A DNA stretch of 64,000 nucleotides from Pedobacter sp. MC2016-15 (GCF_026239695.1 NZ_JAPIVS010000006.1:300205-364204); one strand, 5' to 3'; numbered from the stretch's first letter, positions 26,009 through 36,250 are shown. The notes: a model not told the origin generated them from the letters alone. Made by a program: numbers and translations.

Positions 26009-26743
26009 ATGGAAAGAACCTTCAATTTTGCCGAAGGTGAATTGTTACTCATCAATAAACCTTATGAGTGGACAAGTTTTGATGTAGTAGGGAAAATCAG
26101 AAACTCCTTAAAACCACTGAAGTTAAAGGTTGGCCACGCGGGCACGCTTGATCCGCTGGCTACAGGCTTACTGATCCTTTGTACAGGAAAGCTGACCAAA
26201 CAAATCGACACTTTCCAGGCTGAAGACAAAGAATATACCGGTACGATGATCCTTGGAGCTACTACTCCATCATTTGATCTGGAAACTACCGTAGATGCAG
26301 AGTTTCCCCTGGATGGACTTACCGAAGAAGCAATCCATGCAGCAACAGCCCCATTTACCGGGGACATACAGCAATACCCCCCGGCGCATTCAGCAGTAAA
26401 AGTAAACGGTGAGCGTTTATATGTAAAGGCCCGCAGAGGCGAAGAACAGGAACTACGCCTGCGCTTTGTGAGTGTTCCTGAATTTGAGATTACGCGCATA
26501 GACCTTCCTGAAGTAGATTTCCGCATCGTCTGCAGCAAAGGCACTTATATCAGGTCCCTCGTTTCGGATTTCGGCAAACACCTGAACAATGGCGCTTACC
26601 TGTCCAGGCTTACCCGTACCCGCAGCGGAAATTTCCTGCTTGAAGATGCATTTGAAGTAAAGGATCTCGTTGAGTATCTTCGTAACCAAAGAAACGCCGC
26701 TGCAAGTATAGCTGCAGGAACAGCTCCTTCAGATAACACCTGA
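26009..26743 (+). CDS. truB: tRNA pseudouridine(55) synthase TruB
   Basis: Makes the universal pseudouridine 55 in the T-loop of tRNAs. The catalytic aspartate is in VGHAGTLDPLATGLL; KEYTGTMILGATTPSFDLE, YPPAHSAVKVNGERLYVKAR and CSKGTYIRSLVSDFG are the other TruB motifs. The ATG at 26009 (244 residues) is preferred because it is preceded by an A-rich stretch (GTAGAAAAATTA) and the product then starts just before FNFAEGELLLINKP. A TTG six codons upstream (25991) is the alternative. The tail after residue 225 is short and alanine-rich, so there is no long PUA domain. It ends 4 bases before the YitT gene. Confidence 0.94.
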   Translation: MERTFNFAEGELLLINKPYEWTSFDVVGKIRNSLKPLKLKVGHAGTLDPLATGLLILCTGKLTKQIDTFQAEDKEYTGTMILGATTPSFDLETTVDAEFPLDGLTEEAIHAATAPFTGDIQQYPPAHSAVKVNGERLYVKARRGEEQELRLRFVSVPEFEITRIDLPEVDFRIVCSKGTYIRSLVSDFGKHLNNGAYLSRLTRTRSGNFLLEDAFEVKDLVEYLRNQRNAAASIAAGTAPSDNT

Positions 26744-26747
26744 TCCT

Positions 26748-27611
26748 ATGCATAATCATTTAACAAATAAATATCTGCGTTTCCTCAGAGATCTTCTGCT
26801 GATCACATGCGGTATCTTCTCGGCCTGTTTCGGACTGAAGAGTTTCCTCATGCCCAGCGGCTTTATCGATGGCGGAGTGACAGGTATTTCGTTATTGATC
26901 AGCACATTGACGGGACTAAAACTGTCCTATCTCATTATTATTATAAACATTCCTTTTGTCATTCTGGGTTTCAGGCAGATCGGTAAAACTTTTGCCATCA
27001 AGACGGCCTGTGCAATTGCTGTTCTGGCGGCCTTCCTGATTATTATACCCTTTCAGCCCATTACTCACGACAGATTGCTGATCGCCTTTTTTGGCGGTTT
27101 GTTTCTTGGTGGAGGCATCGGACTTGCCATGCGCGGGGGATGTGTGATTGATGGAACTGAAGTTCTTGCCCTATATATCAGTAAAAACAGCCAGCTTACG
27201 GTAGGTAATATTATCCTGATTTTAAACGTCATGATATTTGCCGTCGCTGCAGTATTCCTGGGCACAGAAACAGCGATGTACGCGATCCTCACCTATCTGT
27301 CGGCCTCAAAAACGATCGACTTTGTGGTCAACGGACTGGAGCAGTATATCGGGGTAACTGTCATTTCCGAGAAGAAAGACGAGATCAAGCAGTTCCTGAT
27401 CAATGACATGAAACGCGGAGTAACCATATATAAAGGTGAAGGCGGTTATGCCGAGAAAAAAGAGATCGATATTTTATATACAGTAGTGACCAAACTGGAA
27501 ATGGGCAAACTGCAGACAGAAATCCGGCAGATCGATCCGGATGCCTTTGTGGTGCAGCAACAGATTTCCGATATCAAGGGAGGAGTGGTTAAACGCCATG
27601 CCTTGCATTAA
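26748..27611 (+). CDS. YitT family membrane protein (DUF2179)
   Basis: A 287-residue protein with five or six hydrophobic segments in the first 190 residues (YitT membrane region, with SGFIDGGVTGISLLIS and GGLFLGGGIGLAMRGG). A cytosolic C-terminal DUF2179 domain covers about 200-287 (GVTIYKGEGGYAEKKEIDILYTVV, near residue 225). YitT proteins are widespread and function is not established; transport has been suggested. The gene is packed between truB (4 bases) and ribF (11 bases). Start ATG. Confidence 0.88.
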   Translation: MHNHLTNKYLRFLRDLLLITCGIFSACFGLKSFLMPSGFIDGGVTGISLLISTLTGLKLSYLIIIINIPFVILGFRQIGKTFAIKTACAIAVLAAFLIIIPFQPITHDRLLIAFFGGLFLGGGIGLAMRGGCVIDGTEVLALYISKNSQLTVGNIILILNVMIFAVAAVFLGTETAMYAILTYLSASKTIDFVVNGLEQYIGVTVISEKKDEIKQFLINDMKRGVTIYKGEGGYAEKKEIDILYTVVTKLEMGKLQTEIRQIDPDAFVVQQQISDIKGGVVKRHALH

Positions 27612-27622
27612 AACTAAAGATT

Positions 27623-28558
27623 TTGAAAATATATCATCACCTGTCCGATTTTAAGAGACTGAACAATGCCGTTGCAACTATAGGTACTTTTGACGGTGTC
27701 CATTTCGGGCACCAGAAGATCATCAACAGGCTGTGTGAACTTGCACACAAAACAGGCGGAGAAAGTGTTATACTGACCTTTTTTCCTCATCCGAGGATGA
27801 TCATTGACCCTGAAAACCAGGATCTGAAAATGATCAACACTATTGAGGAGAAGGCTGAAATCCTGGCTGCTCTGGGTGTAGATCACCTGATCATCACACC
27901 TTTTACAAGAGATTTCTCTAATCTTAGTCCTTCGGAATATATCAAGAATATTCTCGTTGATACAATAGGGATCAAACAGATTATTGTCGGTTACGATCAC
28001 CGATTTGGAAAAGACCGCACCGGCGGGATGAAAGATCTTATCGCCTTTTCAGGGCCATACGGCTATGAAGTGGAAGAAATTGCGGAACAGGATATCAATG
28101 ATGTAGCCGTGAGCTCCACCAAAATCAGGGAATCCCTGCTGAGCGGACAGGTTGGCTTAGCAGCAGAATACCTGGGCTATCCTTTCTCTCTGTACGGCCC
28201 AGTGATCAAGGGTGATAAAATCGGACGTACCATTGGTTTTCCTACAGCTAATATTTTTATTGAGCAGCCCTATAAACTGATCCCTTCTGATGGAATTTAT
28301 GCAGTAACGGTAGACATGGAAGATCAGTCGTACCAGGCCATGGCCTATATCGGACAGCGCCCTACCATCAATGGGATGACCCGGAATATTGAGGTGAACA
28401 TCTTTAATTTTAACAGGGAAATTTACGGGCAGTATATCAAGATGAACTTCCACGAGTTTTTGAGACATGATGTAAAATTTACCGGTCTTGAGGCGCTGAA
28501 ATTACAGCTGCAACGAGATCAGGAAGATACCCTGAAGTATTTCGCAAAACACCATTAA
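27623..28558 (+). CDS. ribF: Bifunctional riboflavin kinase/FAD synthetase RibF
   Basis: Converts riboflavin to FMN and then FAD. The N-terminal nucleotidyltransferase domain (about 1-185) has the adenylate-binding GTFDGVHFGHQKII and later ISSTKIRE-like VSSTKIRESL. The C-terminal flavokinase domain (about 190-311) has GRTIGFPTANI and GIYAVTV, and ends near HDVKFTGLEAL. The start is TTG at 27623, because MKIYHHLSDFKRLNN is the expected N-terminus and no ATG or GTG precedes the nucleotide-binding strand. It is the last gene of the run from truB. Confidence 0.94.
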   Translation: MKIYHHLSDFKRLNNAVATIGTFDGVHFGHQKIINRLCELAHKTGGESVILTFFPHPRMIIDPENQDLKMINTIEEKAEILAALGVDHLIITPFTRDFSNLSPSEYIKNILVDTIGIKQIIVGYDHRFGKDRTGGMKDLIAFSGPYGYEVEEIAEQDINDVAVSSTKIRESLLSGQVGLAAEYLGYPFSLYGPVIKGDKIGRTIGFPTANIFIEQPYKLIPSDGIYAVTVDMEDQSYQAMAYIGQRPTINGMTRNIEVNIFNFNREIYGQYIKMNFHEFLRHDVKFTGLEALKLQLQRDQEDTLKYFAKHH

Positions 28559-28641
28559 AGGAAGAAAAGAGCATTTTCTTATTGAGAAACGCCATTTTTT
28601 AGTATATTACGATAATCAGTTTTTACCAGCGATTATTTTAT

Positions 28642-30870
28642 ATGCTACACTTACCCGTTTTAATAACCGACTTAGGTTTAATACTCGCGGCAGCGGGGGT
28701 AACTACCCTCTTATTCAAAAAGATCAACCAGCCTCTGGTGCTGGGATATATTCTCGCCGGACTGCTAGTTGGTCCGCACATCCATTTTTTCCCTACCGTT
28801 ACCGATAACGAAAGTGTACATATCTGGGCAGAGATAGGAGTAATTTTCCTCCTGTTTAGTCTCGGACTTGAATTTAGTTTCAAGAAACTGGTTAAAGTTG
28901 GGGGCTCCGCTTCCATCACCGCCGTTGTAGAGGTGTTCTTTATGCTGCTCATCGGCTTTGTGGCCGGTAAGTTAATGGGTTGGGCTTTGATGGACTGTAT
29001 TTTCCTCGGCGGGATCTTATCCGTTTCATCCACAACCATTATCATCAGGGCCTTCGAGGAGCTTGGTGTCAAACATAAGAAATTTGCAGGTCTGGTTTTC
29101 GGCGTACTGATCGTTGAAGATCTGGTAGCGATATTACTGTTGGTATTACTTTCTACACTTGCCGTAAGCAGGCAGTTTGCGGGTATGGAGATGGTCTTCT
29201 CGATCTTGAAACTGTGTTTCTTCCTTGTCCTCTGGTTTATCGGAGGTATTTTCCTTGTTCCATCGTTCCTGAAGGCTACCAAGAAGCTGATGAATGATGA
29301 GACCATGCTGGTTGTATCTCTGGCGCTATGTCTGCTGATGGTGATGCTGGCCGTTAAGGTGGGCTTCTCCCCGGCTCTAGGTGCCTTTATCATGGGATCA
29401 GTGCTGGCAGAAACGACACAGGCAGAGAAAATAGAACATCTTACAAAATCTGTAAAGGACCTTTTTGCAGCAGTATTTTTTGTATCTGTCGGCATGCTGA
29501 TTGATCCGGGGATTCTGGTTAAATATGCCGTTCCGATCGTGATCATCACGGTGGCAACTATTGCAGGTAAGTTCCTCAGCTCAGGAATGGGCGCACTGGT
29601 ATCAGGTCAGCCCCTGAAGACTTCAGTACAGACTGGGATGAGTCTGGCGCAGATCGGTGAGTTCTCTTTTATCATTGCCACACTAGGCACCTCACTTAAG
29701 GTAACGAGCGAATTCCTTTACCCTATTGCAGTAGCCGTGTCGGCAATTACTACTTTTACCACTCCCTACCTCATCAAAACCTCGGAGCCCTTTTATCTGT
29801 TCCTCGAAAGAAAGATGCCACAAAAATGGGTGGATGCCATCAGCAGGTACAGTACGAGTACTGCCGGAATAACGACAATGAGCGACTGGAAGGTGTTGCT
29901 GAAGGCCTATACTTTCAATACGATTATTCACTCCGTGATACTCATAGCAATCATCTTTGCCGGCTCGCGTTACCTGCAGCCCTTTGTAACAGAACACCTG
30001 ATCAATGGAAACCACGGTATTATTATCAGTCTGGTGATCTCACTGGTGGTGATGGCTCCCTTCTTATGGGCACTGGCTATCCGGAGGATAGAACGCAAGG
30101 CACATGCACATTTATGGCTCAACAAAAAATACACCCGCGGCCCGTTGATCTCACTCGAAGTACTGAGGATCAGTCTGGCGCTTTTTGCCGTAGGTTTTCT
30201 GATTTACCAGTTTTACAGCACCTGGGCCTCTATCCTCGTGGCACTTGTACTGATTGTACTGGCCATGACGATCTTCTCGAGAAAGCTACAGGCCTTCTAT
30301 GATCGTATGGAACACCGTTTCCTCTATAATCTGAATGCCAGGGAAGAACAGAACAAGCAACCTGAAATTCTACCCTGGGATGCCCACTTAACAGAACTAA
30401 CCGTATCTCCTGAGTCAGAACTCGTAGGAAGATCATTGATAGAACTCGCTGTGAGGGAAAAATACGGGGTAAATATAGCCTTGATTGAACGTGGAACGCG
30501 AATGATTCCTACGCCTCACAGAGACGAACGTCTGTATCCCAATGACAAGGTGATGCTGATCGGAACGGACGACCAGCTGGCATCGATCAAGGAACTTTTC
30601 AACGGATCGACAAAAGAAAATGATGAAGGGTACTTCCCTAAAAAGGACATGACGCTGCAAAAAATTGTGATCAGCAGCTCATCTCCCGTATTTGCACAAA
30701 CCATCCGTGAATCGGGAATCAGAGAGCAGACACAAGGTCTTGTGGTGGGTATAGAACGCAGAGGCGAAAGGATACTGAACCCGGACTCTAACCTCGTATT
30801 TGAAAATGAAGATATTGTCTGGATCGTAGGAAACCACAAGAAGATCCCGGATTTACTGAGAAAAACTTAA
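28642..30870 (+). CDS. CPA2-type cation:proton antiporter with two C-terminal TrkA_C domains (KefB-like)
   Basis: A 742-residue membrane antiporter of the monovalent cation:proton antiporter-2 family. The Na_H_Exchanger domain covers residues about 10-380. It includes QPLVLGYILAGLLVGP, EIGVIFLLFSLGLEFS and the unwound-helix region GFSPALGAFIMGSVLAET, followed by FFVSVGMLIDP. After a membrane region (about 415-550) come two RCK-C (TrkA_C)-type regulatory modules (about 570-650 and 660-742), ending ENEDIVWIVGNHKKIPDLL. No Rossmann-type TrkA_N domain is obvious, unlike E. coli KefB/KefC. It likely exports K+ or Na+ in exchange for protons; the ion cannot be assigned. Confidence 0.88.
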   Translation: MLHLPVLITDLGLILAAAGVTTLLFKKINQPLVLGYILAGLLVGPHIHFFPTVTDNESVHIWAEIGVIFLLFSLGLEFSFKKLVKVGGSASITAVVEVFFMLLIGFVAGKLMGWALMDCIFLGGILSVSSTTIIIRAFEELGVKHKKFAGLVFGVLIVEDLVAILLLVLLSTLAVSRQFAGMEMVFSILKLCFFLVLWFIGGIFLVPSFLKATKKLMNDETMLVVSLALCLLMVMLAVKVGFSPALGAFIMGSVLAETTQAEKIEHLTKSVKDLFAAVFFVSVGMLIDPGILVKYAVPIVIITVATIAGKFLSSGMGALVSGQPLKTSVQTGMSLAQIGEFSFIIATLGTSLKVTSEFLYPIAVAVSAITTFTTPYLIKTSEPFYLFLERKMPQKWVDAISRYSTSTAGITTMSDWKVLLKAYTFNTIIHSVILIAIIFAGSRYLQPFVTEHLINGNHGIIISLVISLVVMAPFLWALAIRRIERKAHAHLWLNKKYTRGPLISLEVLRISLALFAVGFLIYQFYSTWASILVALVLIVLAMTIFSRKLQAFYDRMEHRFLYNLNAREEQNKQPEILPWDAHLTELTVSPESELVGRSLIELAVREKYGVNIALIERGTRMIPTPHRDERLYPNDKVMLIGTDDQLASIKELFNGSTKENDEGYFPKKDMTLQKIVISSSSPVFAQTIRESGIREQTQGLVVGIERRGERILNPDSNLVFENEDIVWIVGNHKKIPDLLRKT

Positions 30871-30911
30871 ACATATTTATTTTGTTAGCCATTTAAGGAA
30901 TAGATTCTTTT

Positions 30912-31949
30912 ATGAAGGTAGACCAGGAGAAAAGCGAATTTTTGGACGAGATGCTGGAACACTGGCAGGAAGAACACCTGCTGACGGCTGATCAGGTTCA
31001 AAAATTAAAGGCCAGTTATGAAACTAAGTCGTTCGACTGGCGACGCCTTGCCCAATATTCCTTCTGGATTGCGATGGCATGTGGGGTCATCTCTCTGGGG
31101 GCACTGCTGATCGACAATCAGATCCTCGACTATCTTAAAAAACTGTATGATACACCAGATGGTATTATCAGCCTTTTATCAGCCGTAGCCGCAGGCGTGC
31201 TGTACTGGCTGAGCTTTAAAAGGAAGGTATCCCTGCCCATGCAGGTATTCAGTAATGATGCGATCATCTTCACTGCCGTAATGCTCACTGCCAATGCCAT
31301 TGCCTATCTTGGAAAAGCTATTGGCAATGGGGGCAGCCATTTTTCTCTGCTCATTCTATTTTCTGTAGGTGTCTATGGAGTACTGGCTTTTATTTTTCGC
31401 TCGCGATTAATCTGGGTTTTTGTGCTGATCTCCCTGGGGGCGTGGTTCGGCACAGAAACCGGGTATCTATCGAGGGGCAACTTATACTTCCTCGGCATGA
31501 ACTATCCACTGCGTTTTGTGCTCTTCGGCGCTGCAGTTACGGCCATATCCCTGACATTGAAAAAAGTGAAATCCTTTGAGTTCTTTTACCTTACCAGCTA
31601 TATCAGCGGGATGATGTACCTGTTTATTTCACTGTGGCTGCTATCGGTCTTCGGAAACTTCGGCACGCTGGACCAATGGTATGGCATTAAGCAGATCACA
31701 CTGTTCTACTGGGCACTGATATCCGCGGCAGTCTGCGCTATCAGTATCTTTGCCGGTCTAAAATTCAGGGATGAGGTAGCCCGTGAGTTTGGGATCACTT
31801 TTCTCTTTATCAACCTCTACACCCGTTATTTCGAATACTTCTGGGACAACTGGCATAAGGCACTGTTCTTTTCTGTGCTTGCCGCATCCTTCTGGTTGAT
31901 CGGCCGCAGGGCGGAGAAAATATGGAACCTGGAATTTCTAAAGAAATAG
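30912..31949 (+). CDS. DUF2157 domain membrane protein
   Basis: A 345-residue protein. The N-terminal 40 residues are soluble and charged (FLDEMLEHWQEEHLLTADQVQKLKASY, the typical DUF2157 opening). About nine or ten hydrophobic helices follow, to the end. Function is unknown. It follows the antiporter gene after 41 bases on the same strand and is convergent with the LysE-type gene, whose stop codon lies one base away (31951), so the two 3' ends almost touch with no terminator between them. Confidence 0.82.
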   Translation: MKVDQEKSEFLDEMLEHWQEEHLLTADQVQKLKASYETKSFDWRRLAQYSFWIAMACGVISLGALLIDNQILDYLKKLYDTPDGIISLLSAVAAGVLYWLSFKRKVSLPMQVFSNDAIIFTAVMLTANAIAYLGKAIGNGGSHFSLLILFSVGVYGVLAFIFRSRLIWVFVLISLGAWFGTETGYLSRGNLYFLGMNYPLRFVLFGAAVTAISLTLKKVKSFEFFYLTSYISGMMYLFISLWLLSVFGNFGTLDQWYGIKQITLFYWALISAAVCAISIFAGLKFRDEVAREFGITFLFINLYTRYFEYFWDNWHKALFFSVLAASFWLIGRRAEKIWNLEFLKK

Positions 31950-31950
31950 G

Positions 31951-32574
31951 CTAGTGTTTAAAGAAATGGATATAGATCAGCTTGAAGATATGATAAGCCG
32001 AAAGTGCAAAAAATAATCCTGCAATTGCCTTGTTCACTACATAGTTATTGAGCGTAAACTTCGTCTGTATGTACTGCGCAAAACGTGCGAAACCATACAA
32101 AGCCAGTGCCGCCCCAATTCCGGAACCTATGCTGAAAACACTCAGAGAGATGTACCCCTTGTCTATCCATTCATGCGAAATCAGGTAAGCACCTACAAAC
32201 AACCAGTAAGGAATCTGCATCGGGTTAATAACCCCCAGCAGCATACCATAACGGATACTGTCTTTTTTGGAATAATCTGCTTTAGGCATCTCCTTGCGTG
32301 ATCGCCAGGTGCTGATCCCGAGTACCAGAAACATCACGATCATCACGCCATCGATATATTCACCTACCTTAATCTCACTGGACAGCCACTGTACAAAACG
32401 CATCACACCAAGGGTAAAAAGCACCTCTATTGATGAAAAGGCCAGAATAAAATATAGCGCCTGCTTTATCCCTCTCGTAATAGTGATCTGCACTACTGTC
32501 AGATTGATATTTCCCGGCGGGATATAACCTATAGAGTTAAGAAGTATCCCCAGAAAAAAGGTTAAAAAAAGCAT
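31951..32574 (-). CDS. LysE family amino-acid exporter
   Basis: A 207-residue membrane protein with about six hydrophobic segments and the family opening GILLNSIGYIPPGNINLTVVQ (the PPG motif of LysE/RhtB proteins), then TRGIKQALYFILAFSSIEVLFTLG. The family exports amino acids or related metabolites; the substrate is not predictable here. It starts 16 bases behind uvrA on the same strand and is probably co-transcribed with it, an unexpected but tight pairing. Confidence 0.85.
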   Translation of the reverse strand: MLFLTFFLGILLNSIGYIPPGNINLTVVQITITRGIKQALYFILAFSSIEVLFTLGVMRFVQWLSSEIKVGEYIDGVMIVMFLVLGISTWRSRKEMPKADYSKKDSIRYGMLLGVINPMQIPYWLFVGAYLISHEWIDKGYISLSVFSIGSGIGAALALYGFARFAQYIQTKFTLNNYVVNKAIAGLFFALSAYHIFKLIYIHFFKH

Positions 32575-32590
32575 TCGCGAATATAGATAT

Positions 32591-35410
32591 TTATTTTTCT
32601 GTTAACACTGATGTCAAATGGTCTTTTAGATATTTTCCGGTATAGGATGTTTTTTCATTGACAAGATTTTCAGGTGTACCCTCAAAAACGATATGCCCGC
32701 CTTTATCGCCACCCTCCGGGCCAATGTCAATTACCCAGTCGGCCGACTTGATCATGTCCATATTATGCTCTATCACCAGGATAGTATTTCCCTGCTCAAT
32801 CAGCGTATTCAAAGCGATCAGCAATTTTTTGATATCGTGGAAATGCAATCCTGTAGTAGGCTCATCAAAAATAAACATCGTTTTACTCGCATTATTGCCT
32901 TTTATAAGGAATGACGCCAGTTTAATCCTTTGTGCCTCACCACCTGATAAGGTATTGGAGGACTGCCCCATATGGACATATCCCAATCCCACATCTACCA
33001 ATGGCTGCAGCTTATTCAGAATTTTAGGCTCATCCTTAAAGAACTTCACCGCTTCATCGATCGTCAGATCCAGAATATCAGCCACATTTTTATCCTGATA
33101 AGTTACATCCAGGATCTGCTGCTTAAATCTGCGTCCATTGCAGGCCTCACAAGGCAGGAAAATATCAGCCATAAACTGCATCTCGATTTTCACTTCTCCC
33201 TCACCCTGGCAAACATCACAACGCCCACCTTCAACGTTGAAGGAGAAAGCTGCTGGTTTTAATCCCGAGGCTTTCGCCGCCGGCAATGCCGAAAACAAGG
33301 CACGTACATCGTCCCATGCTTTTACATAGGTCACAGGATTGGAACGTGATGATCGCCCGATAGGGTTCTGATCTACCATTTCCACCTGACTGATCAGGTC
33401 ATAATTGCCGAAAATACCATCATACAAACCTGTTTGCTCACCGGCATAATTACCAATAGCCTTCTGCAACGCAGGATACAGGATTTTCTTGATCAGACTC
33501 GTTTTGCCTGAACCTGATACACCACTGACTACCGTGAACACTCCCAGCGGGAATTTCACTTCTATATTTTTAAGATTGTTTTCCCTGGCTCCCTTGATCA
33601 GGATATGGTCTGCCCATTTCCTGCGTGTCGCCGGGATCGCAATGCTTTCCCTTCCCGATAAATACATTCCGGTCAGGCTTTTCTTATCTTTAATGATCTG
33701 ATCGTAGGTACCACTGAAAACGAGATTACCACCTAAAGTACCCGCTTCCGGACCAATATCAATGATATGGTCAGCCGCTTTCATCATCTCTTCCTCATGT
33801 TCCACTACCAATACCGTATTTCCGACATTACGCAGCGAAGTCAATACTTCAATCAGCTTATTCGTATCCCTGGGGTGCAATCCAATACTTGGTTCATCCA
33901 GGACATATATTGAACCGACAAGGCTACTTCCTAAAGATGTAGCAAGGTTAATCCTTTGTGATTCTCCACCTGAAAGGGTGTTTGATAACCTGTTCAGCGT
34001 AAGATAACCCAGACCTACATTATTCAGGTAGAGCACACGGCTCGTCACTTCTGCGAGCAGTCGTCTTGATATCTTCTCATCAGTTTCTGAAAGTTCCAGC
34101 TGATCAAAGAATTGCTGGATGGACGACAATGGCATCAATACCACATCAATCACAGATTTACCGCCAATCTTCACATAGGATGCATCTTTGCGCAACCTCG
34201 ATCCTTTACAATCAGGACAGATTGTTTTTCCGCGGTAACGAGATAACATCACCCGGTATTGTATCTTATAGGTTTGCGTTTCCAGTTCGGTGAAGAAGTC
34301 ATCCAGACCGGCAAACCATTTATTTCCAGTCCATACCAGTCGCTGCTGCTCTTCTGTGAGCTCACTGAAAGGACGGTGAATAGGAAAATCAAACTTACCG
34401 GCATGCTTAATCAGCTTGTTCAGCCAATCCCGCAATTTCTCCCCTCTCCAGGGAGCAATGGCATTGTCGTACAAACTTTTACTTTTATCCGGAATCACCA
34501 GATCTTCATCAATGCCAATCACATTACCATAGCCCTCACAACGTTTACAGGCACCATAAGGATTATTGAAACTAAAGAAGTTAGGTGTAGGTTCTTCAAA
34601 TCTGATCCCATCAAGCTCAAAGCGGTCGCAGAAATGCGAAACTTTCTCTTCATGTTCTACATAACAATCGCCTTTACCCTCGAAGAAAGCCGTCTGCACA
34701 GAGTCTGCGAGCCTGCTCATCGTCTCATCATCATCATGAAATACGATACGGTCGATCAGAATCCTGATGGTACCGGCATCGGTAAGTTCATAATCTTTGA
34801 AATCCTCATCTTCGAGAATAGCTTCAATTTTGCTGACCTGATCATTAATATATACCCGCAAAAATCCTTTTTGCAGCAATACCGCCAGTTCTTCTTTCAC
34901 CGAGCGGTTATTGTGCGGATGCAACGGGCAGAAAATCGTCACCGTGCTGTCGTTACCCAGCCCGGCTACAAAATCAACTACTGTACTTACAGTATCCTTT
35001 TTTACGATCTCCCCGCTTTCAGGAGAGATGGTTTTACCAATCCTGGAGAACAGCAACTTCAGGTAATCGTATATTTCTGTAGAAGTACCCACTGTCGATC
35101 TTGGGTTGGAGGTAATTACCTTTTGCTCAATCGCTATCGCAGGTGCAATACCTTTAATATAATCAACATCGGGTTTATTCATCCTCCCCATAAACTGACG
35201 CGCATAAGAGGAAAGACTTTCAACATAACGTCTCTGTCCTTCAGCGTACAGCGTATCAAATGCCAGTGAAGATTTTCCGGAACCAGACATACCTGTGATG
35301 ACAACCAGCTTGTTTTTTGGAATGGCGACATCAATGTTTTTCAGGTTATGTACCCTGGCACCCTTTATAATAATGTTTTTATGTGGATCTTTTTCGGTTT
35401 CCTTACTCAT
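32591..35410 (-). CDS. uvrA: Excinuclease ABC subunit A
   Basis: Damage-recognition ATPase of nucleotide excision repair (939 residues, normal length). Two ABC modules are visible: Walker A GMSGSGKSSLAF near residue 40 and GVSGSGKTSLIK near 640. Two signature boxes, NTLSGGESQRINLA and NTLSGGEAQRIKLA, are present. Zinc modules include CxxC pairs in CKRCEGYGNV, CPDCKGSR and CDVCQGEGEVK..CEACNGRRF. A perfect -7 box TATATTTG lies 20 bases before the ATG (35438-35431). It is divergent from the sigma factor gene across a 264-base gap. Confidence 0.97.
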   Translation of the reverse strand: MSKETEKDPHKNIIIKGARVHNLKNIDVAIPKNKLVVITGMSGSGKSSLAFDTLYAEGQRRYVESLSSYARQFMGRMNKPDVDYIKGIAPAIAIEQKVITSNPRSTVGTSTEIYDYLKLLFSRIGKTISPESGEIVKKDTVSTVVDFVAGLGNDSTVTIFCPLHPHNNRSVKEELAVLLQKGFLRVYINDQVSKIEAILEDEDFKDYELTDAGTIRILIDRIVFHDDDETMSRLADSVQTAFFEGKGDCYVEHEEKVSHFCDRFELDGIRFEEPTPNFFSFNNPYGACKRCEGYGNVIGIDEDLVIPDKSKSLYDNAIAPWRGEKLRDWLNKLIKHAGKFDFPIHRPFSELTEEQQRLVWTGNKWFAGLDDFFTELETQTYKIQYRVMLSRYRGKTICPDCKGSRLRKDASYVKIGGKSVIDVVLMPLSSIQQFFDQLELSETDEKISRRLLAEVTSRVLYLNNVGLGYLTLNRLSNTLSGGESQRINLATSLGSSLVGSIYVLDEPSIGLHPRDTNKLIEVLTSLRNVGNTVLVVEHEEEMMKAADHIIDIGPEAGTLGGNLVFSGTYDQIIKDKKSLTGMYLSGRESIAIPATRRKWADHILIKGARENNLKNIEVKFPLGVFTVVSGVSGSGKTSLIKKILYPALQKAIGNYAGEQTGLYDGIFGNYDLISQVEMVDQNPIGRSSRSNPVTYVKAWDDVRALFSALPAAKASGLKPAAFSFNVEGGRCDVCQGEGEVKIEMQFMADIFLPCEACNGRRFKQQILDVTYQDKNVADILDLTIDEAVKFFKDEPKILNKLQPLVDVGLGYVHMGQSSNTLSGGEAQRIKLASFLIKGNNASKTMFIFDEPTTGLHFHDIKKLLIALNTLIEQGNTILVIEHNMDMIKSADWVIDIGPEGGDKGGHIVFEGTPENLVNEKTSYTGKYLKDHLTSVLTEK

Positions 35411-35430
35411 TTAATTCCTTATAGGATTTG

Positions 35431-35438
35431 CAAATATA
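35431..35438 (-). promoter_or_regulatory. Candidate -7 box for uvrA
   Basis: Minus strand TATATTTG, perfect TAnnTTTG, 20 bases before the uvrA ATG. The rest of the 264-base divergent gap (35411-35674) is AT-rich with long A and T runs; I see no further gene and no recognisable LexA-type palindrome in it. Confidence 0.5.
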
Positions 35439-35674
35439 ACCTAAAAAACACAGATTTAGTTTTTCAGTGAAGAGCAAAAATAAGGCTCCCTAACTACAAT
35501 TAATTTTTTTTAGTATTTTTATTGTTATAATCTGATAAAAAAATGCTTCTTTTGAATAAATTAAGCAATCAACTAAATCATCTCATTAAAACAAATAGGA
35601 GAAACGCTATAGATCAAAACATTTACTAAGTATTTTTTAGCAAACAAGCAAAGGAATTTAGTACAGTTAATACT

Positions 35675-36250
35675 ATGAATTTACAATCCTATAGTGATCA
35701 GGACTTGGTGACGTTATATCTGACCGGGAATGAGTCAGTTCTCGAAGAACTTTTAAACAGACACAAGTCCAAAATTTACACTTCTATTTATTTATTGGTC
35801 AAAGATCAGTACCTGGCAGAAGATATTTTCCAGGATGCTTTTATCAAAGTGATCAATACCCTGCGATCAGGCAGATATAACGAGGAAGGTAAATTCTTAC
35901 CATGGGTGATGCGTATTGCGCATAACCTGGTGATCGATTACTTCCGACGTGAAAAACGTGCACCTGTAATTACAAGTGCTGATGGCACTGACGTGCTCAA
36001 TATGCTGCAGGTTTATGAAGAGAGTGCCGAAGAGAAAATTCTGCGCGATCAGACACATACAGACCTCAGAACGCTGATCCAATTACTTCCCGATGAACAA
36101 AAAGAAGTACTGATTATGCGTCACTATGCCGACCTCAGTTTTAAAGAAATTGCAGACCTTACTGATGTGAGCATCAACACGGCACTGGGTAGAATGAGAT
36201 ATGCGCTGAGTAATCTCCGTAAGATGATGAAGGTGAAAGAAGTAACCTAA
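35675..36250 (+). CDS. RNA polymerase sigma-70 family factor (ECF-like)
   Basis: A 191-residue two-domain sigma factor. Region 2 (about 20-95) includes LAEDIFQDAFIKVINTL and GKFLPWVMRIAHNLVIDYFRREKR, with the -10-recognition helix. Region 4 (about 130-185) includes LPDEQKEVLIMRHYADLSFKEIA and the helix-turn-helix SINTALGRMRYALSNLR. No anti-sigma gene of the FecR type follows, so it is not a FecI-type factor; instead a 63-residue acidic protein is downstream. It sits among uvrA, nth and recA. Target promoters are unknown. Confidence 0.92.
   Translation: MNLQSYSDQDLVTLYLTGNESVLEELLNRHKSKIYTSIYLLVKDQYLAEDIFQDAFIKVINTLRSGRYNEEGKFLPWVMRIAHNLVIDYFRREKRAPVITSADGTDVLNMLQVYEESAEEKILRDQTHTDLRTLIQLLPDEQKEVLIMRHYADLSFKEIADLTDVSINTALGRMRYALSNLRKMMKVKEVT

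Noticed and set aside
28638..29549. 303-codon minus-strand open frame
   Set aside because: It is antisense to the cation:proton antiporter. The translation is rich in Ser, Thr, Pro and Lys with no domain, as expected of a shadow frame.
34259..35269. 336-codon plus-strand open frame
   Set aside because: It is antisense to uvrA, which shows all expected motifs over this stretch; the translation resembles no family.
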